64,000 nucleotides of DNA from Planctomyces sp. (GTDB taxonomy: Bacteria; Planctomycetota; Planctomycetia; Planctomycetales; Planctomycetaceae). Below the pieces are notes generated by a model. That model saw only the letters and a list, made by a program, of their open reading frames with translations, was not told the origin of the DNA and did no database searches. The stretch is from assembly GCA_019636235.1 (NCBI GenBank), contig JAHBXW010000019.1:1-64000 (forward strand). Reading direction: 5' to 3'. Made by a program: the position numbers and the translations under genes. This document shows positions 47,141 to 56,704 of this stretch, in pieces (within the stretch, counting starts at the first letter, position 1; each line of letters opens with the position of its first letter).

Positions 47141-49438
47141 CTAATTCATATCGCCCAGAATCGTTTTTTCCGCCGCCGCGGTCACCGTGCTGCTTCGCCC
47201 CACCGCACGCGGCCCCTGCCCCTGCCCCTGCCCTGGCCCCTGGCCGCGATCGTGACGTCCCCACCAGTCGTCCGCGTCCTCCAGAGACCAACCCCCCGCG
47301 GCCGGCGAACGCGCGATCAGTTGCGCCAGATCCCGCGCCGTCTGCGGTCGGCGAGCCCGGTTCTTGTCCAGGCAGGCCAACAGCGCGCTCTCCAGTTCCC
47401 CGCTCACCGGCTGACTGGTCCGTTCCGAGGGAGGGATCGGCAGTTCGGACACATGCTGCTGGCAGAGCCGCACCAGGCTGTCGGCGTCGAACACCGGCCG
47501 GCCGGTCAGCAGGAAGTAGCCCACCGCGCCGACGGCGTACAGGTCGCTGCGCGGATCGATGAGCGCCGGCGTCTGGATCGCTTCGGGCGACATGTACAGC
47601 GGCGTGCCGGCCATGGAATTGGCGCCCGTCAGCGCCGACTGCTTCTCCTCGTCGAGCGCCTTCACCAGTCCGAAGTCGAGGATTTTGACGACGTCCGCCT
47701 CGCCCCCCCGGCGGTTGATCATGATGTTCGCCGGCTTGATGTCGCGGTGCACCAGCCCCAGGCTGTGCGCCTCGTACAACGAACCGCAGACCTGGCTGAG
47801 AATGCGGACGATGCGCCCCTCGGGCTGCGGTCCGTACTGATCGACGAGCGTCTGCAGGGTGATGCCGTCGAGGTATTCCATGGCGTAGTAGAAGACCCCC
47901 TCGGGCGTGCGGCCGTAGTCGTAGATCGCGACCGTGTTCGGGTGGTTCAACTGACAGGTGATCTGCACCTCGCGTTCAAACCGCTGGATCGTCTCGTCCG
48001 TCACCTTGTCGACATCCAGCAGCTTGACGGCCGTCGGCCGCCGGAGCATCGCATGATGCCCGCGGTACACGACACCCATCGCCCCAGAGCCCACTTTCTC
48101 CTCCAGCGTGTACTGACCCAGTTGCCGGGCCTCGACCGCCGCCTCCCGCGCCTGACGCTGGACCTTCGACATGTGCACAGTGAACGCCAGGATGGCCAGC
48201 GATGAGGCGATCAACAGTCCGAACAGGCTGAAGAATGTCGTCCTCAGGATCGTCAACGGCCGGAACGCCTCGGCAGCGTCGATGCTCGTCAGCACGCCGA
48301 CGTCATAGTCCGGCAACCAGGTCCACGCGGCCACCACCGGCACGCCGCGATAGTCCCGCGAGCCGTCCACGTCGGACCCCGGCCGTCCGGCGATCGCCTC
48401 CGCGACGCACTTCATCAGCGGCAGTTCCGACCGGCGCACCTGTGGCCGGTGTCCGGATGTCAGGTCCCCCTGCGGGTCGCGCAGCGAGATGTTCAGGATG
48501 GACTGCGAGTCGTCCCGGTCCGGCAGCAGCCCCAGCAGGATGAGGTCATTGTCGAACCGGCTGTTCGAGACGAGCCGTCCCGTCCGGTCGAACGCGTAGG
48601 TTTCACCGGTCCGTCCGCTCGAACCAAGCGACAGGATGCGGGTGAATTCCCGTTCGGGCCGGATGCGGAGCGCGAGCGCGGCCACGACCTGAAAGTCCTC
48701 GTTGCGGATCGGCGCGCAGACGAACATCGTGGGGATGTCGGTTTCCAGCCGTCCCTGCGCGTCCCGCATCACCACGACGCTGGGGAACGGAGGGGAGACG
48801 GTCGACTGGCCGTCGAGCGTCCGGGTCAGAAATGTTTCATACTCCGGGATGCCGATCTGCCCCAGGAGTTCCGGATTGGTCGCCGCGACGATCCGCTTCG
48901 TCCGGTCCGCGACGAAGTAACCGGCGTAGTCGTAGGCCGTCATCGAGGGGGCCAGTTCCCGCTGCAGTTCGAGCGAATCGTTCCGGACGCTGGCGGCGTC
49001 GGTTGCCGCCTCCGGGGCGGAATCCTGCAGCAGCCGCGCCGTCGACTCGCGGATCGGCCGGGCGTTCGCCAGCAGCTCGGCCTGCGACTGCTGGACGCGG
49101 TACCAGGTCTCGATCATCGCCGTTTCGACGCGCAGCAGCGTGTCGAGTTCGCCCCGCAGCCGCTCCTTCATCGTCGATTCAATGACATGCCGCAGTCCAA
49201 GTCCGATCGTCGCCAGGACCACCACGGCGATGATTGGCCACAGCCACATTTGCTTGCGAAGGAACACGCCGGTCCGCGCGACGCTGCGGGACACGCTGCC
49301 CGAAGCCCAGGTCATGTGAGCGGCCGGCTGGGAGGCGTCGGCGCTGGCTCGGCGGAGCCGTCGGACGAGACTCTTCAAGAAACTGCCTGCGGAAATGGAC
49401 GTGAGGACGTTCGCCCCCCTGGGGAGGGTGTGGCGCAC
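47141..49438 (-). CDS. Receptor Ser/Thr protein kinase with extracytoplasmic Cache-like sensor
   Basis: A 765-residue receptor kinase. The first membrane span is near residues 65-87, then an extracytoplasmic region of about 300 residues with FVADRTKRIVAATNPELLG and ETYAFDRTGRLVSNS, typical of double Cache sensors. The second span is near 400-425. The Hanks-type kinase domain runs from about 441 (VGSGAMGVVYRG, AVKLLD, HRDIKPANI near 560, DFGLVKA, GTPLYMSPE). The C-terminus ends in Gly/Gln/Pro repeats and a short tail. The start is uncertain: GTG at 49438 is the longest; the first 40 residues may not be translated. Confidence 0.92.
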   Translation of the reverse strand: MRHTLPRGANVLTSISAGSFLKSLVRRLRRASADASQPAAHMTWASGSVSRSVARTGVFLRKQMWLWPIIAVVVLATIGLGLRHVIESTMKERLRGELDTLLRVETAMIETWYRVQQSQAELLANARPIRESTARLLQDSAPEAATDAASVRNDSLELQRELAPSMTAYDYAGYFVADRTKRIVAATNPELLGQIGIPEYETFLTRTLDGQSTVSPPFPSVVVMRDAQGRLETDIPTMFVCAPIRNEDFQVVAALALRIRPEREFTRILSLGSSGRTGETYAFDRTGRLVSNSRFDNDLILLGLLPDRDDSQSILNISLRDPQGDLTSGHRPQVRRSELPLMKCVAEAIAGRPGSDVDGSRDYRGVPVVAAWTWLPDYDVGVLTSIDAAEAFRPLTILRTTFFSLFGLLIASSLAILAFTVHMSKVQRQAREAAVEARQLGQYTLEEKVGSGAMGVVYRGHHAMLRRPTAVKLLDVDKVTDETIQRFEREVQITCQLNHPNTVAIYDYGRTPEGVFYYAMEYLDGITLQTLVDQYGPQPEGRIVRILSQVCGSLYEAHSLGLVHRDIKPANIMINRRGGEADVVKILDFGLVKALDEEKQSALTGANSMAGTPLYMSPEAIQTPALIDPRSDLYAVGAVGYFLLTGRPVFDADSLVRLCQQHVSELPIPPSERTSQPVSGELESALLACLDKNRARRPQTARDLAQLIARSPAAGGWSLEDADDWWGRHDRGQGPGQGQGQGPRAVGRSSTVTAAAEKTILGDMN
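47213..47243. repeat. CCCCTG hexamer repeats in the kinase C-terminus
   Basis: About five imperfect copies of CCCCTG lie in a row. On the coding strand they encode the Gly/Gln/Pro-rich tail of the kinase. The unit is six bases, so changes in copy number keep the frame. Confidence 0.7.
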
Positions 49439-49564
49439 GGGAGGCTGAGGGGACTTCAGTATGGCCGGCCGACAAAACCCCTGTCCATGAGGTGTTTTGA
49501 GCCGCCTCGCAAGACCAGACCTCGCAGAGCCCGTCGAAAGCGCCCGCGTTTCGGCGGCCCGTCC

Positions 49565-50959
49565 TCACGCCGCCCGGCGCGTCGCCCCGGCCGCGGCCCC
49601 GCTCAGACTCTCCAGCACCAGGCCGACGACGCGGGCCGTCGCCCCTTGCTGGGCCAGCACCAGATTCCGCGCCCGCTGACCCTGCCCGCGGCGCGCCTCC
49701 GGATTCCGCAGCAACTCCCGAATCGCCGCGGCGAGCGCCGCGCCGTCGGGAATGATCGTGAGGGCCTCGCGCCCCCGCAGCAGCTCGACATCATGCCGAA
49801 AGTTCCAGGTGTTGGGACCGACGATGACGGCCGCCCCGTACGCCGCCGGCTCGAGCATGTTCTGACCGCCCCGGGACGTCAGGCTGCCGCCCACGAACGC
49901 GATGTCCGCCAGCCCCCAGCACGCGCCCAGTTCGCCCAGCGTATCGAGCAACAGCACGGACGACTTCGAGGGTTCCGAAACCGCAGACCGGCCGCGCCCC
50001 GTGCTCGAAGACTCGCCCGCATTGTGTCCGCTCGATCGGCGGTGCACCAAATGCCCGCGCCGCTCGATCATCCGGGCCGCATCGTCGAATCGCTCCGCGT
50101 GCCGGGGGACAATCACCAGCCGCAGGTTCGGAAACTCCGGCCGCAGCGACTCCCAGGCGTCCAGCGCCGCCGCTTCCTCGATCGCCTGCGTGCTGCCGGC
50201 AATGAACACGGCGTCGCCTGCCGATAGCCCGAAGGCGCTGCGCAGCTCCAGCGTCCGCGGCTGCTGGCGATCGACTTCGAGGCCGTCGTACTTCACCGAG
50301 CCGGTGACGACGATGCGGTCTCGCGGCGCGCCGAGCGCTGCGAACCGGTCCGCGTACTCAATGGTCTGCGCGGTGATCGCCTCGAAGCGGGCCAGAATCC
50401 GCCCGATCCAGATTCGGGCCCGGCGATATCCCCGGAAGCTCCGCTCGCCCATCCGGCCGTTCAGCAGCAGCAACGGACATCCCGAGGCGTGCACGGCCGC
50501 GATCAGATTCGGCCACAGCTCCAGTTCCGCCAGCGCGACGACGTCCGGCCGCACGCGACGGATCGCGCGCCGCACGGCCCATGTGAAGTCGAGCGGGCAG
50601 TAGAACACGACCGCGTTCGGAAACTTCTCCTGCGCCACGGCCCGGCCGGTCGGCGTCGTCGTCGAAATCCAGATTCCAATGTCCGGCCGCGCCGCGCGAA
50701 TCGCTGAGATGATCGGTCGCAGCAGCAGCACCTCGCCCACGCTGACCGCGTGCAACCACAGACAGGGCTCCGCCGAGCGCCGAATGGGAACGGCGCCGAG
50801 AAACTTCTCCCGCCACCCAGCGCGGTACTTCCCGTAGCGCAGGCGGCGATAAACCAGCAGCGGCGCGGCCGCCGTCAGCAGCAGCAGGTACGCGGCGTTC
50901 AGCAGCCAGCCGGCGACGGGCGGCGCACACCGGACGGCGGAAGATCCTCGCGGCGACAT
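49565..50959 (-). CDS. waaA: 3-deoxy-D-manno-octulosonic acid (Kdo) transferase
   Basis: A 464-residue GT30 enzyme that adds Kdo to lipid A precursors at the inner face of the membrane. LWLHAVSVGEVLLLRPII, LAELELWPNLI, LLNGRMGERSFRGYRR, GSVKYDG and the C-terminal FVGGSLTSRGGQNMLEPAAYG are family signatures. An N-terminal hydrophobic anchor lies near 17-35. A serine-rich low-complexity insert is present around residues 320-350. The start overlaps the stop of the sugar transferase gene by one base (TGATG). It indicates a Kdo-containing LPS. Confidence 0.93.
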   Translation of the reverse strand: MSPRGSSAVRCAPPVAGWLLNAAYLLLLTAAAPLLVYRRLRYGKYRAGWREKFLGAVPIRRSAEPCLWLHAVSVGEVLLLRPIISAIRAARPDIGIWISTTTPTGRAVAQEKFPNAVVFYCPLDFTWAVRRAIRRVRPDVVALAELELWPNLIAAVHASGCPLLLLNGRMGERSFRGYRRARIWIGRILARFEAITAQTIEYADRFAALGAPRDRIVVTGSVKYDGLEVDRQQPRTLELRSAFGLSAGDAVFIAGSTQAIEEAAALDAWESLRPEFPNLRLVIVPRHAERFDDAARMIERRGHLVHRRSSGHNAGESSSTGRGRSAVSEPSKSSVLLLDTLGELGACWGLADIAFVGGSLTSRGGQNMLEPAAYGAAVIVGPNTWNFRHDVELLRGREALTIIPDGAALAAAIRELLRNPEARRGQGQRARNLVLAQQGATARVVGLVLESLSGAAAGATRRAA

Positions 50960-51591
50960 CAGGCGGCCCGCCTCGCCGCCGCTGCCGGAGGCGTTCCCTG
51001 AAACCGGGGCATCGTCGCATGGCCGTCCGCGGACACGCCCGTGCGCAGCAACACCCGCGCCACCGTCCGCCACAGGATCAGGGCATCGAGTCGAAACGAC
51101 AGCCGCTCGACGTATTCGACGTCCTGGCGCAGGCGGTCCTCCCAGGTGGTCTGATTGCGACCCTGCACCTGCGCCCAGCCGGTGACGCCGGGAAGGACTT
51201 CGTGACGTCGCCGCTGGTCCTCGGAGTACAGGGGCAGATACTCCATCAGCAGCGGGCGCGGGCCGACGAGGCTCATCTCGCCGCGGAGGACGTTCCAGAG
51301 TTCGGGCAGCTCGTCAAGGCTGGTGGAGCGCAGCCACCGGCCGAACGCGGGCAGCCGCTGGTCGTCGGGCAGCAGTTCGCCGTCCGGCCCGCGGGCGTCA
51401 GTCATCGAACGGAACTTCCACATGCGGAACGGGCGGCCGTCGCGCCCGGGCCGAATCTGCGAGAACAGCACCGGCGACCCCAGCCGCACGCGGACCAGCA
51501 GGGCGATCGCCGCCAGCACGGGCGCCAGCAGCAGCAACCCCGCGGCGGCTGCCGTGCGATCCAGCAATGATTTCAGGACCAGGCGGTACAT
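50959..51591 (-). CDS. Undecaprenyl-phosphate sugar-phosphate transferase (WcaJ/PglC type)
   Basis: A 210-residue monotopic phosphoglycosyl transferase. An N-terminal hydrophobic re-entrant segment (residues about 15-36) is followed by PVLFSQIRPGRDGRPFRMWKFRSM, LDELPELWNVLRGEMSLVGPRP and PGVTGWAQVQGRN, the conserved core. It loads the first sugar phosphate on the lipid carrier for exopolysaccharide or O-antigen. It is the minimal catalytic domain without the WbaP-type N-terminal spans. It lies 13 bases after a GT4 gene and overlaps waaA. Confidence 0.94.
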   Translation of the reverse strand: MYRLVLKSLLDRTAAAAGLLLLAPVLAAIALLVRVRLGSPVLFSQIRPGRDGRPFRMWKFRSMTDARGPDGELLPDDQRLPAFGRWLRSTSLDELPELWNVLRGEMSLVGPRPLLMEYLPLYSEDQRRRHEVLPGVTGWAQVQGRNQTTWEDRLRQDVEYVERLSFRLDALILWRTVARVLLRTGVSADGHATMPRFQGTPPAAAARRAA

Positions 51592-51604
51592 GGGGCGATC
51601 GGTC

Positions 51605-52741
51605 TCAGGCGGCGGCGCGCTCGGCGTCGGCAGGGATGAGCTGGCGAATCATCTCGTCGTTGATCCGGTCGACGTCGAAGCGCTCGCAGGCCAGGCGGCG
51701 GCTCTCGCGCCCCATGTGCTCGCGGACTTCCGCCGATGCGGCGAGTTCGAGCATCGCCCGGGCCAGCGAGGGCGCGCTGCGCGGCGGCGTCTTGAAGCCG
51801 TTCACGCCCTCGACGACCGTCTCGCGACAGCCCGGGACGTCCGTCGTGATGATCGGCCGCCCGAGCGCCATCGCCTCCTGAATCGAACGCGGCGCGCCTT
51901 CCCGATAGTACGAGGGCAGCACGAACACATTCGCCTGCTGGAGAAACGGCCGCACGTCCGAGGCGGAGCCAAGATACTCGACCCCCGTCTCGCGCAGGCA
52001 GGCGTTCAACTCCTCCGGAACGATGCCCGAAGGACCGGGGTCGAACGGGCCCAGAATCTGTGCGACGGCGTCCGGATGCGACTGCCGGACGATCGCGGCC
52101 GCCTCCGAGAACTCGCGGATGCCCTTCTCCCGCAACAGCCGGGCGATGAGCAGGAATCGCGGCGCATCGGTCGGGAGAGGCGCCGGAGCGAACTCCGACA
52201 GATCGACGCCCGTCCCCCACACGCGGACCGTCCGCTCCCGCCGCGCGAGGCCCAGCGACACAAACTCCTGCAGGTCGTCCGGATTCTGAAAGATGGTCTT
52301 GTGATAGCCCGCCAGCGCCGAGCGATACAGCCGCTCGACGGCGATCCGCAACAGCCGGCGCTTCCAGCCCCCCGGGTTGAACGCGGCGCCGCCGCCCGTC
52401 ATCAGCGCGACGCGATGCGGAACTCCAGCGCGAACAGCCGCCCATCCGCCGAAGATCACAGGCTTGATCGTGTAGGCCATCCACACGTCCGGCCGAATCG
52501 CCTTCAGGCTGCGCGCCAATCGCCCGGCCAGCCGCCAGTCGGCCACCGGATTCTGTCCGCGACGCACGAACGGCACGGCCTGAAACTCGATCCCCCAGGC
52601 CGCCAGCTCCGACGCCACCGACGCGTCCTCTTCCCCGGCGATCGCGACGACGTCATGCCCGCCATCTTTCAGCCGCCGCAGCAGCGGTCCCCGAAAATTG
52701 ACAAGCGATCGCGCCAGGCTGCCCATGATGGCGATCTTCAT
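51605..52741 (-). CDS. Family 4 glycosyltransferase
   Basis: A 378-residue GT-B enzyme. The N-domain starts with MKIAIMGSLARSLVNFRGPLL, and the C-domain has ARLLREKGIREFSEAA, FVLPSYYREGAPRSIQEAMALGRP and the EX7E-type motif of GT4 enzymes. The start is ATG at 52741; the longer frame to 52963 overlaps the upstream gene. It adds a sugar to the lipid-linked glycan started by the neighbouring transferase. Donor and linkage are unknown. Confidence 0.92.
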   Translation of the reverse strand: MKIAIMGSLARSLVNFRGPLLRRLKDGGHDVVAIAGEEDASVASELAAWGIEFQAVPFVRRGQNPVADWRLAGRLARSLKAIRPDVWMAYTIKPVIFGGWAAVRAGVPHRVALMTGGGAAFNPGGWKRRLLRIAVERLYRSALAGYHKTIFQNPDDLQEFVSLGLARRERTVRVWGTGVDLSEFAPAPLPTDAPRFLLIARLLREKGIREFSEAAAIVRQSHPDAVAQILGPFDPGPSGIVPEELNACLRETGVEYLGSASDVRPFLQQANVFVLPSYYREGAPRSIQEAMALGRPIITTDVPGCRETVVEGVNGFKTPPRSAPSLARAMLELAASAEVREHMGRESRRLACERFDVDRINDEMIRQLIPADAERAAA

Positions 52742-52803
52742 CGGTCTCCTCGCTGGCAAAGGCGTTGGTCCGGGCCCGTCGACGCATCTCCCGCTGGCGG
52801 CCT

Positions 52804-53949
52804 TCACGCGGCGGCCCGCGCTGCCGCGCCTCCCACCTCCCGCCAGACCGACAGGTACTGCTCCGCCGCCGCGTCGATGGAGTACAGCCGCTCGATCCGC
52901 TGACGGCCGCGCTCCCCCAGCCGCCGACGGTGTTCCGCGGGACGCTGCAGCAGATCGAAGCACGCGTCAGCCAGCGCGTCGGCGTCGTTGATCGGCACGA
53001 CGAACCCCGCCTCGCCCACGAGATCGGCCGAGTCCCCCGCGTCGGTCGTCACCACCGGCACGCCGCAGGCCAGCGCCTCCCCCAGCGAATTCGAGAACGC
53101 CTCGCTGACGGAGGCGCTGACGGCGATGTCCAGGGCGGCTTGAACCCGCGGCATGTCCGTCCGCTCGCCGAGCAGCAGGAACCTGTCGGAAGCGGACTCC
53201 CGCAGCGCCGCGCGGAGCGGCGCGTTGTCGGAATGAATGTTGTCTCCGCACATCACGAACCGCGCATCGGGACGGCTCTGGCTTAGTCGCTGCATGGCCC
53301 GGATGAAAATGTCGCTGCCCTTCAACCGGGAGTACCGGGCGGCCAGCCCGATCAGCGGAGTCTGCTCGCCGACGCCCAGCTCGCCGCGGATCTCCGCCCG
53401 CGCCAGCGGGTCCGGCCGGAACCGCGTCGTGTCGAAGCCGTTGGGAATCAGCCGCATCCGCGCGCCGTCATAGCCGGCGTCGACGTGCGTCTGCAGCCCC
53501 GTGCGGGAGTTCGCAAGAATCAGCCGCGGGGCGGACCGCGACAGCCGCGCGCACGCCCGGGCCGCCAGCAGCGTCGAACGGCTGTCAACGCCCGGCTGCA
53601 GCGTCGCGTGCCGCAGGTTCCAGATCAGCGGCGGGCGGCCGCACAGCGGACCGGCAAGCGCCCCCAGCAGGTCCGCATGGTACAGCCACGTCTGCAGCAC
53701 ATCCGGCTTCAATGCGCGAAGCAGCTTCGTGACGCGCCACAGGCCGCGCGGGTCCGGCACCCCGGGCGACAGCCGCAGATGGTGGACTTCGATGCCCATC
53801 CATTCCAGCTGCTCGGCCGCCGGCCCGATGTGCGTCATGTTGATCACCGAGAACGTCAGGCCTCGCGTCCGCAGCGACGCGAGCACGTTCCGGAGCATCA
53901 CCGGCGTGCCGCCGGGCCCCAGGCCGGTGATCAGATGACAGACGTGCAT
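52804..53949 (-). CDS. Family 4 glycosyltransferase
   Basis: A 381-residue GT4 enzyme. MHVCHLITGLGPGGTPVML, LQTWLYHADLLGAL, NGFDTTRFRPD, ARYSRLKGSDIFIRAM and SEAFSNSLGEALACGVPVVTTD mark the donor- and acceptor-side motifs, the last being EX7E. The start is ATG at 53949; the much longer frame to 54726 is a high-GC artefact overlapping asnB. It lies 32 bases after asnB and 62 bases before the other GT4 gene, in one operon. Confidence 0.93.
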   Translation of the reverse strand: MHVCHLITGLGPGGTPVMLRNVLASLRTRGLTFSVINMTHIGPAAEQLEWMGIEVHHLRLSPGVPDPRGLWRVTKLLRALKPDVLQTWLYHADLLGALAGPLCGRPPLIWNLRHATLQPGVDSRSTLLAARACARLSRSAPRLILANSRTGLQTHVDAGYDGARMRLIPNGFDTTRFRPDPLARAEIRGELGVGEQTPLIGLAARYSRLKGSDIFIRAMQRLSQSRPDARFVMCGDNIHSDNAPLRAALRESASDRFLLLGERTDMPRVQAALDIAVSASVSEAFSNSLGEALACGVPVVTTDAGDSADLVGEAGFVVPINDADALADACFDLLQRPAEHRRRLGERGRQRIERLYSIDAAAEQYLSVWREVGGAAARAAA

Positions 53950-53981
53950 GGTCCTGTTCGGTTCGGTGGGTTCGATGGACG

Positions 53982-55931
53982 TCACGCGACCTGCCGCCGC
54001 GATGCCGCCGACTGTTGCCGCTCCTGCCAGGCCTGAAACATCAAAATCGGCCACAGCCTCGCCGAGGCGTCGCATTCCTCCAGCAGGTGCGCGCCCCACG
54101 CCGCCTGCACCGCGACAGGATTCCAGAATCCCTCGTCCGCCAGCCGCCGCCGCGACAGCAGCGCCTCCGCCCAGTCCCGCAGCGGTCCCCGCAGCCATTC
54201 GCCCAGCGGCACGCCGAAGCCTTGCTTGGGGCGGTCGAACAGAGCCCGCGGGACGAACCGCTCGAGCGCCTGCCGCAGCACCACCTTGCCCTGGCCCCGC
54301 TGCTGCAGCATCGCCGCCGGCAGCTTCGACGCGAACTCCGCGATCCGGTGATCCAGCAGCGGCGCGCGCGATTCCAGGCCGACCGCCATCGTCGCCCGGT
54401 CGACCTTCGCCAGGATGTCGTCCGGCAGATACGTCGCCGCATCCATCAGCATCATTCGCCGCAGCCGCGACAGCGTCCCCCCCTCCGGCGCCTGAAAGGC
54501 GCGACAGGCGACGCTGCCCTGGGCGACGACCTCCGAGGGATCCGCCCAGACCGACAACAGCGCGCGGTACGCGTGGTCGAACGTCGGCTGGCCGACGATC
54601 CGCGCGGCGTGCAGCAGCTTTCGGCCCGGCGAGCCGCGCCGAGACCGTTCCAGAACTCCACCCGTGCGCAGCACGGCCGCCGCCGCCTGACGGAACACGC
54701 GCGGACACCAGCGGGCCGCGCCCCACAGCCGATCCAGCGCCGCGTAACGGGCGTACCCGCCGAAGATTTCGTCTCCCCCGTCCCCCGACAGGCTGACCGT
54801 GACGTGCCGCCGCGCCAGCGCCGCCACCAGGCAGGTCGGGATCTGCGACGCGTCGGCGAACGGCTCGTCGTAGATCTCCGGCAGCCGCGGCACGACGTCC
54901 AGCGTCTCCCGGGCCGTCACGTACAGCTCCGTGTGATCGGTTCGCAGATGCCGGGCGACCGCCTCGGCATAGGGCGCTTCGTCGTACGTCGCCGATTCGA
55001 ATCCAATCGTGAATGTGCGCACCGGCCGCAGGCTTTCCGCCTGCATCAGCGCCACGATCAGCGAGGAATCGATGCCACCGGACAGAAACGCCCCCAGCGG
55101 CACGTCGGCGACCATCTGTTCGCGAATCGTGCGGCGCAGCAGGCGTTCGAGCTGCGCGGCGGCCTCGTCGAGCGTTCCGCGGAATGGTTCGCGGCCGCCG
55201 GCCTGCGCCAGGCCCGGCAGGTCCCAGTACGGCTGCGGGCGGGGAATCCGGCTGAACGGGATGTCCCGCTCGCGGAACGTGAGAAACGTTCCCGGGACAA
55301 GCTTCTCCGTCCCGCGATAGATCGTGTCAGGCCCCGGGACGCAACCGAACCGCGCGAACTGACTGAGCGCCTCGCGATGCATGTCCGTCCGCATCGCCGG
55401 ATGCTGCCGGAGCGCCCGAAGCTCCGATCCGAACAGCAGCACGCCGTTGTGAATGCCATAGTACAGCGGCTTTTCGCCGAAACGGTCCCGCGCCAGCGAC
55501 AACGTCCGCGTCCGCCGGTCCCACACCGCCAGCGCGAACATCCCCACGCTTTTCTTGAGCGCCGTCTCGAGCCCCCAGGCCTCGATGGCCTCCAGCAGGA
55601 TTTCCGTGTCAGAGCCGCCGCGGGGCTGGAAGCGATGGCTGGCGTCGAGCCCCGCGCGCAGTTCGGCGGCGTTATAGATTTCGCCGTTGAACGCGATGAC
55701 TGACTGGCCCGACGCGGACGTCATGGGCTGCCGGCCGGCGGGCGACAGGTCGCGGATGGCCAGCCGGCGGAAGCCGAGCGCGAGGCCGGCGGGGGCCTCG
55801 ACGAACACGTCGTCGTCATCGGGACCGCGGTGCGCGAGCTGTTGATTCATGCGGGCGGCGCGGTCGCCGAGCGCCGCCGCTGAGAGCGGCCGCGCCGCGA
55901 CGGGCTGCCAGAATCCCGCGAATCCACACAT
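53982..55931 (-). CDS. asnB: Asparagine synthase (glutamine-hydrolysing)
   Basis: A 649-residue amidotransferase. Cys2 after the initiator Met (MCGFAGFW) is the glutaminase nucleophile; HRGPDDDD, FNGEIYN and GSDTEI follow. The synthetase domain has the PPi loop LSGGIDSS near residue 282, SGDGGDEIFGGY and DHRIAEFA. Genes of this type inside polysaccharide clusters often amidate sugars (uronic acids) rather than make free asparagine, and the position at the head of a five-gene glycan operon suggests the same here. The start is ATG at 55931, required for Cys2. Confidence 0.94.
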   Translation of the reverse strand: MCGFAGFWQPVAARPLSAAALGDRAARMNQQLAHRGPDDDDVFVEAPAGLALGFRRLAIRDLSPAGRQPMTSASGQSVIAFNGEIYNAAELRAGLDASHRFQPRGGSDTEILLEAIEAWGLETALKKSVGMFALAVWDRRTRTLSLARDRFGEKPLYYGIHNGVLLFGSELRALRQHPAMRTDMHREALSQFARFGCVPGPDTIYRGTEKLVPGTFLTFRERDIPFSRIPRPQPYWDLPGLAQAGGREPFRGTLDEAAAQLERLLRRTIREQMVADVPLGAFLSGGIDSSLIVALMQAESLRPVRTFTIGFESATYDEAPYAEAVARHLRTDHTELYVTARETLDVVPRLPEIYDEPFADASQIPTCLVAALARRHVTVSLSGDGGDEIFGGYARYAALDRLWGAARWCPRVFRQAAAAVLRTGGVLERSRRGSPGRKLLHAARIVGQPTFDHAYRALLSVWADPSEVVAQGSVACRAFQAPEGGTLSRLRRMMLMDAATYLPDDILAKVDRATMAVGLESRAPLLDHRIAEFASKLPAAMLQQRGQGKVVLRQALERFVPRALFDRPKQGFGVPLGEWLRGPLRDWAEALLSRRRLADEGFWNPVAVQAAWGAHLLEECDASARLWPILMFQAWQERQQSAASRRQVA

Positions 55932-56284
55932 GGCCGTAATCTCGAAATCGCTCGGCGAAGGGGGCGACCGGGGATCCGGTCGTCCCGCGGCTTGGGGGCG
56001 GCCTCCCGGATGCGGCGTTCGATCCGCCCCCTTGCGGCTGCGGCGACTTCCCCCCCGGGACGGCGCAGCGGCCAGCCGCGCGGGCGGTTCTTCCCACAGA
56101 TCAACGATTTGAGTCAAGCGGAATCTGCCGGAGGAACCGTCCGCAAGCCCGCCGACGGGGGAACCGGCGGGATGCGGAGCCCGTGGCTGGCGGAACGCAC
56201 AACCATGCCGATGTCGCTCGCCGCCAGCCAAGCCGCCAGCACCTCAGGCGCCGGTTCCGGGCGTCCATCCACGGCAGCTCGCCG
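55932..56284. other. Intergenic region upstream of asnB
   Basis: About 350 bases that probably carry the promoter of the glycan operon. Several short GC-rich frames exist; none is convincing, and I see no repeat or RNA structure that stands out. Confidence 0.4.
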
Positions 56285-56704
56285 TCAAGAACCGGCCTGC
56301 GGATCTGAGACGGCCGCAATTTGATCCGACTTGCCCCGCTTCTCGAATCGCTCGCCAATCAACAGCGGAACTGTCAGAACCAGAATGCATACGGAAGTCA
56401 GATTTGCGGGGAAGGTTCCCACCGGATCAGCGATGATGGATTCCAATCTCCGCTGACGACTCATGCCGGTCTGAGGCAGCAGGAGTACCGAGAGCACGAC
56501 GCCGAGAACAACCACACCGACGAACGCCGCACGCCTGTTGCCCGCCACGAACAGCAACCCCCACATCGCGGTCGGCAGTGCTGACAGACCCGCGTACAGA
56601 ACCAGGAAGGGGAGCGAGGACTGCTTGGCGCAGCTCCATGCCAGGAAACCCAATAACCAGCCGGCGGAGACAGTTGCCGCGACGGCAGAGACGCGCCGGA
56701 ACAT
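56285..56704 (-). CDS. Small hypothetical membrane protein
   Basis: A 139-residue protein with four hydrophobic spans (residues about 8-26, 31-52, 58-77 and 100-117) and a charged C-terminus (ERFEKRGKSDQ). The ATG at 56704 follows GGGAGG at seven bases; the longer frame to 56893 is rejected. Composition is less GC-biased than the neighbours. No family recognised. Confidence 0.75.
   Translation of the reverse strand: MFRRVSAVAATVSAGWLLGFLAWSCAKQSSLPFLVLYAGLSALPTAMWGLLFVAGNRRAAFVGVVVLGVVLSVLLLPQTGMSRQRRLESIIADPVGTFPANLTSVCILVLTVPLLIGERFEKRGKSDQIAAVSDPQAGS

Noticed and set aside
47213-47243. Hexamer array as a regulatory repeat
   Set aside because: It lies within the kinase coding sequence and encodes a Gly/Gln/Pro tail.
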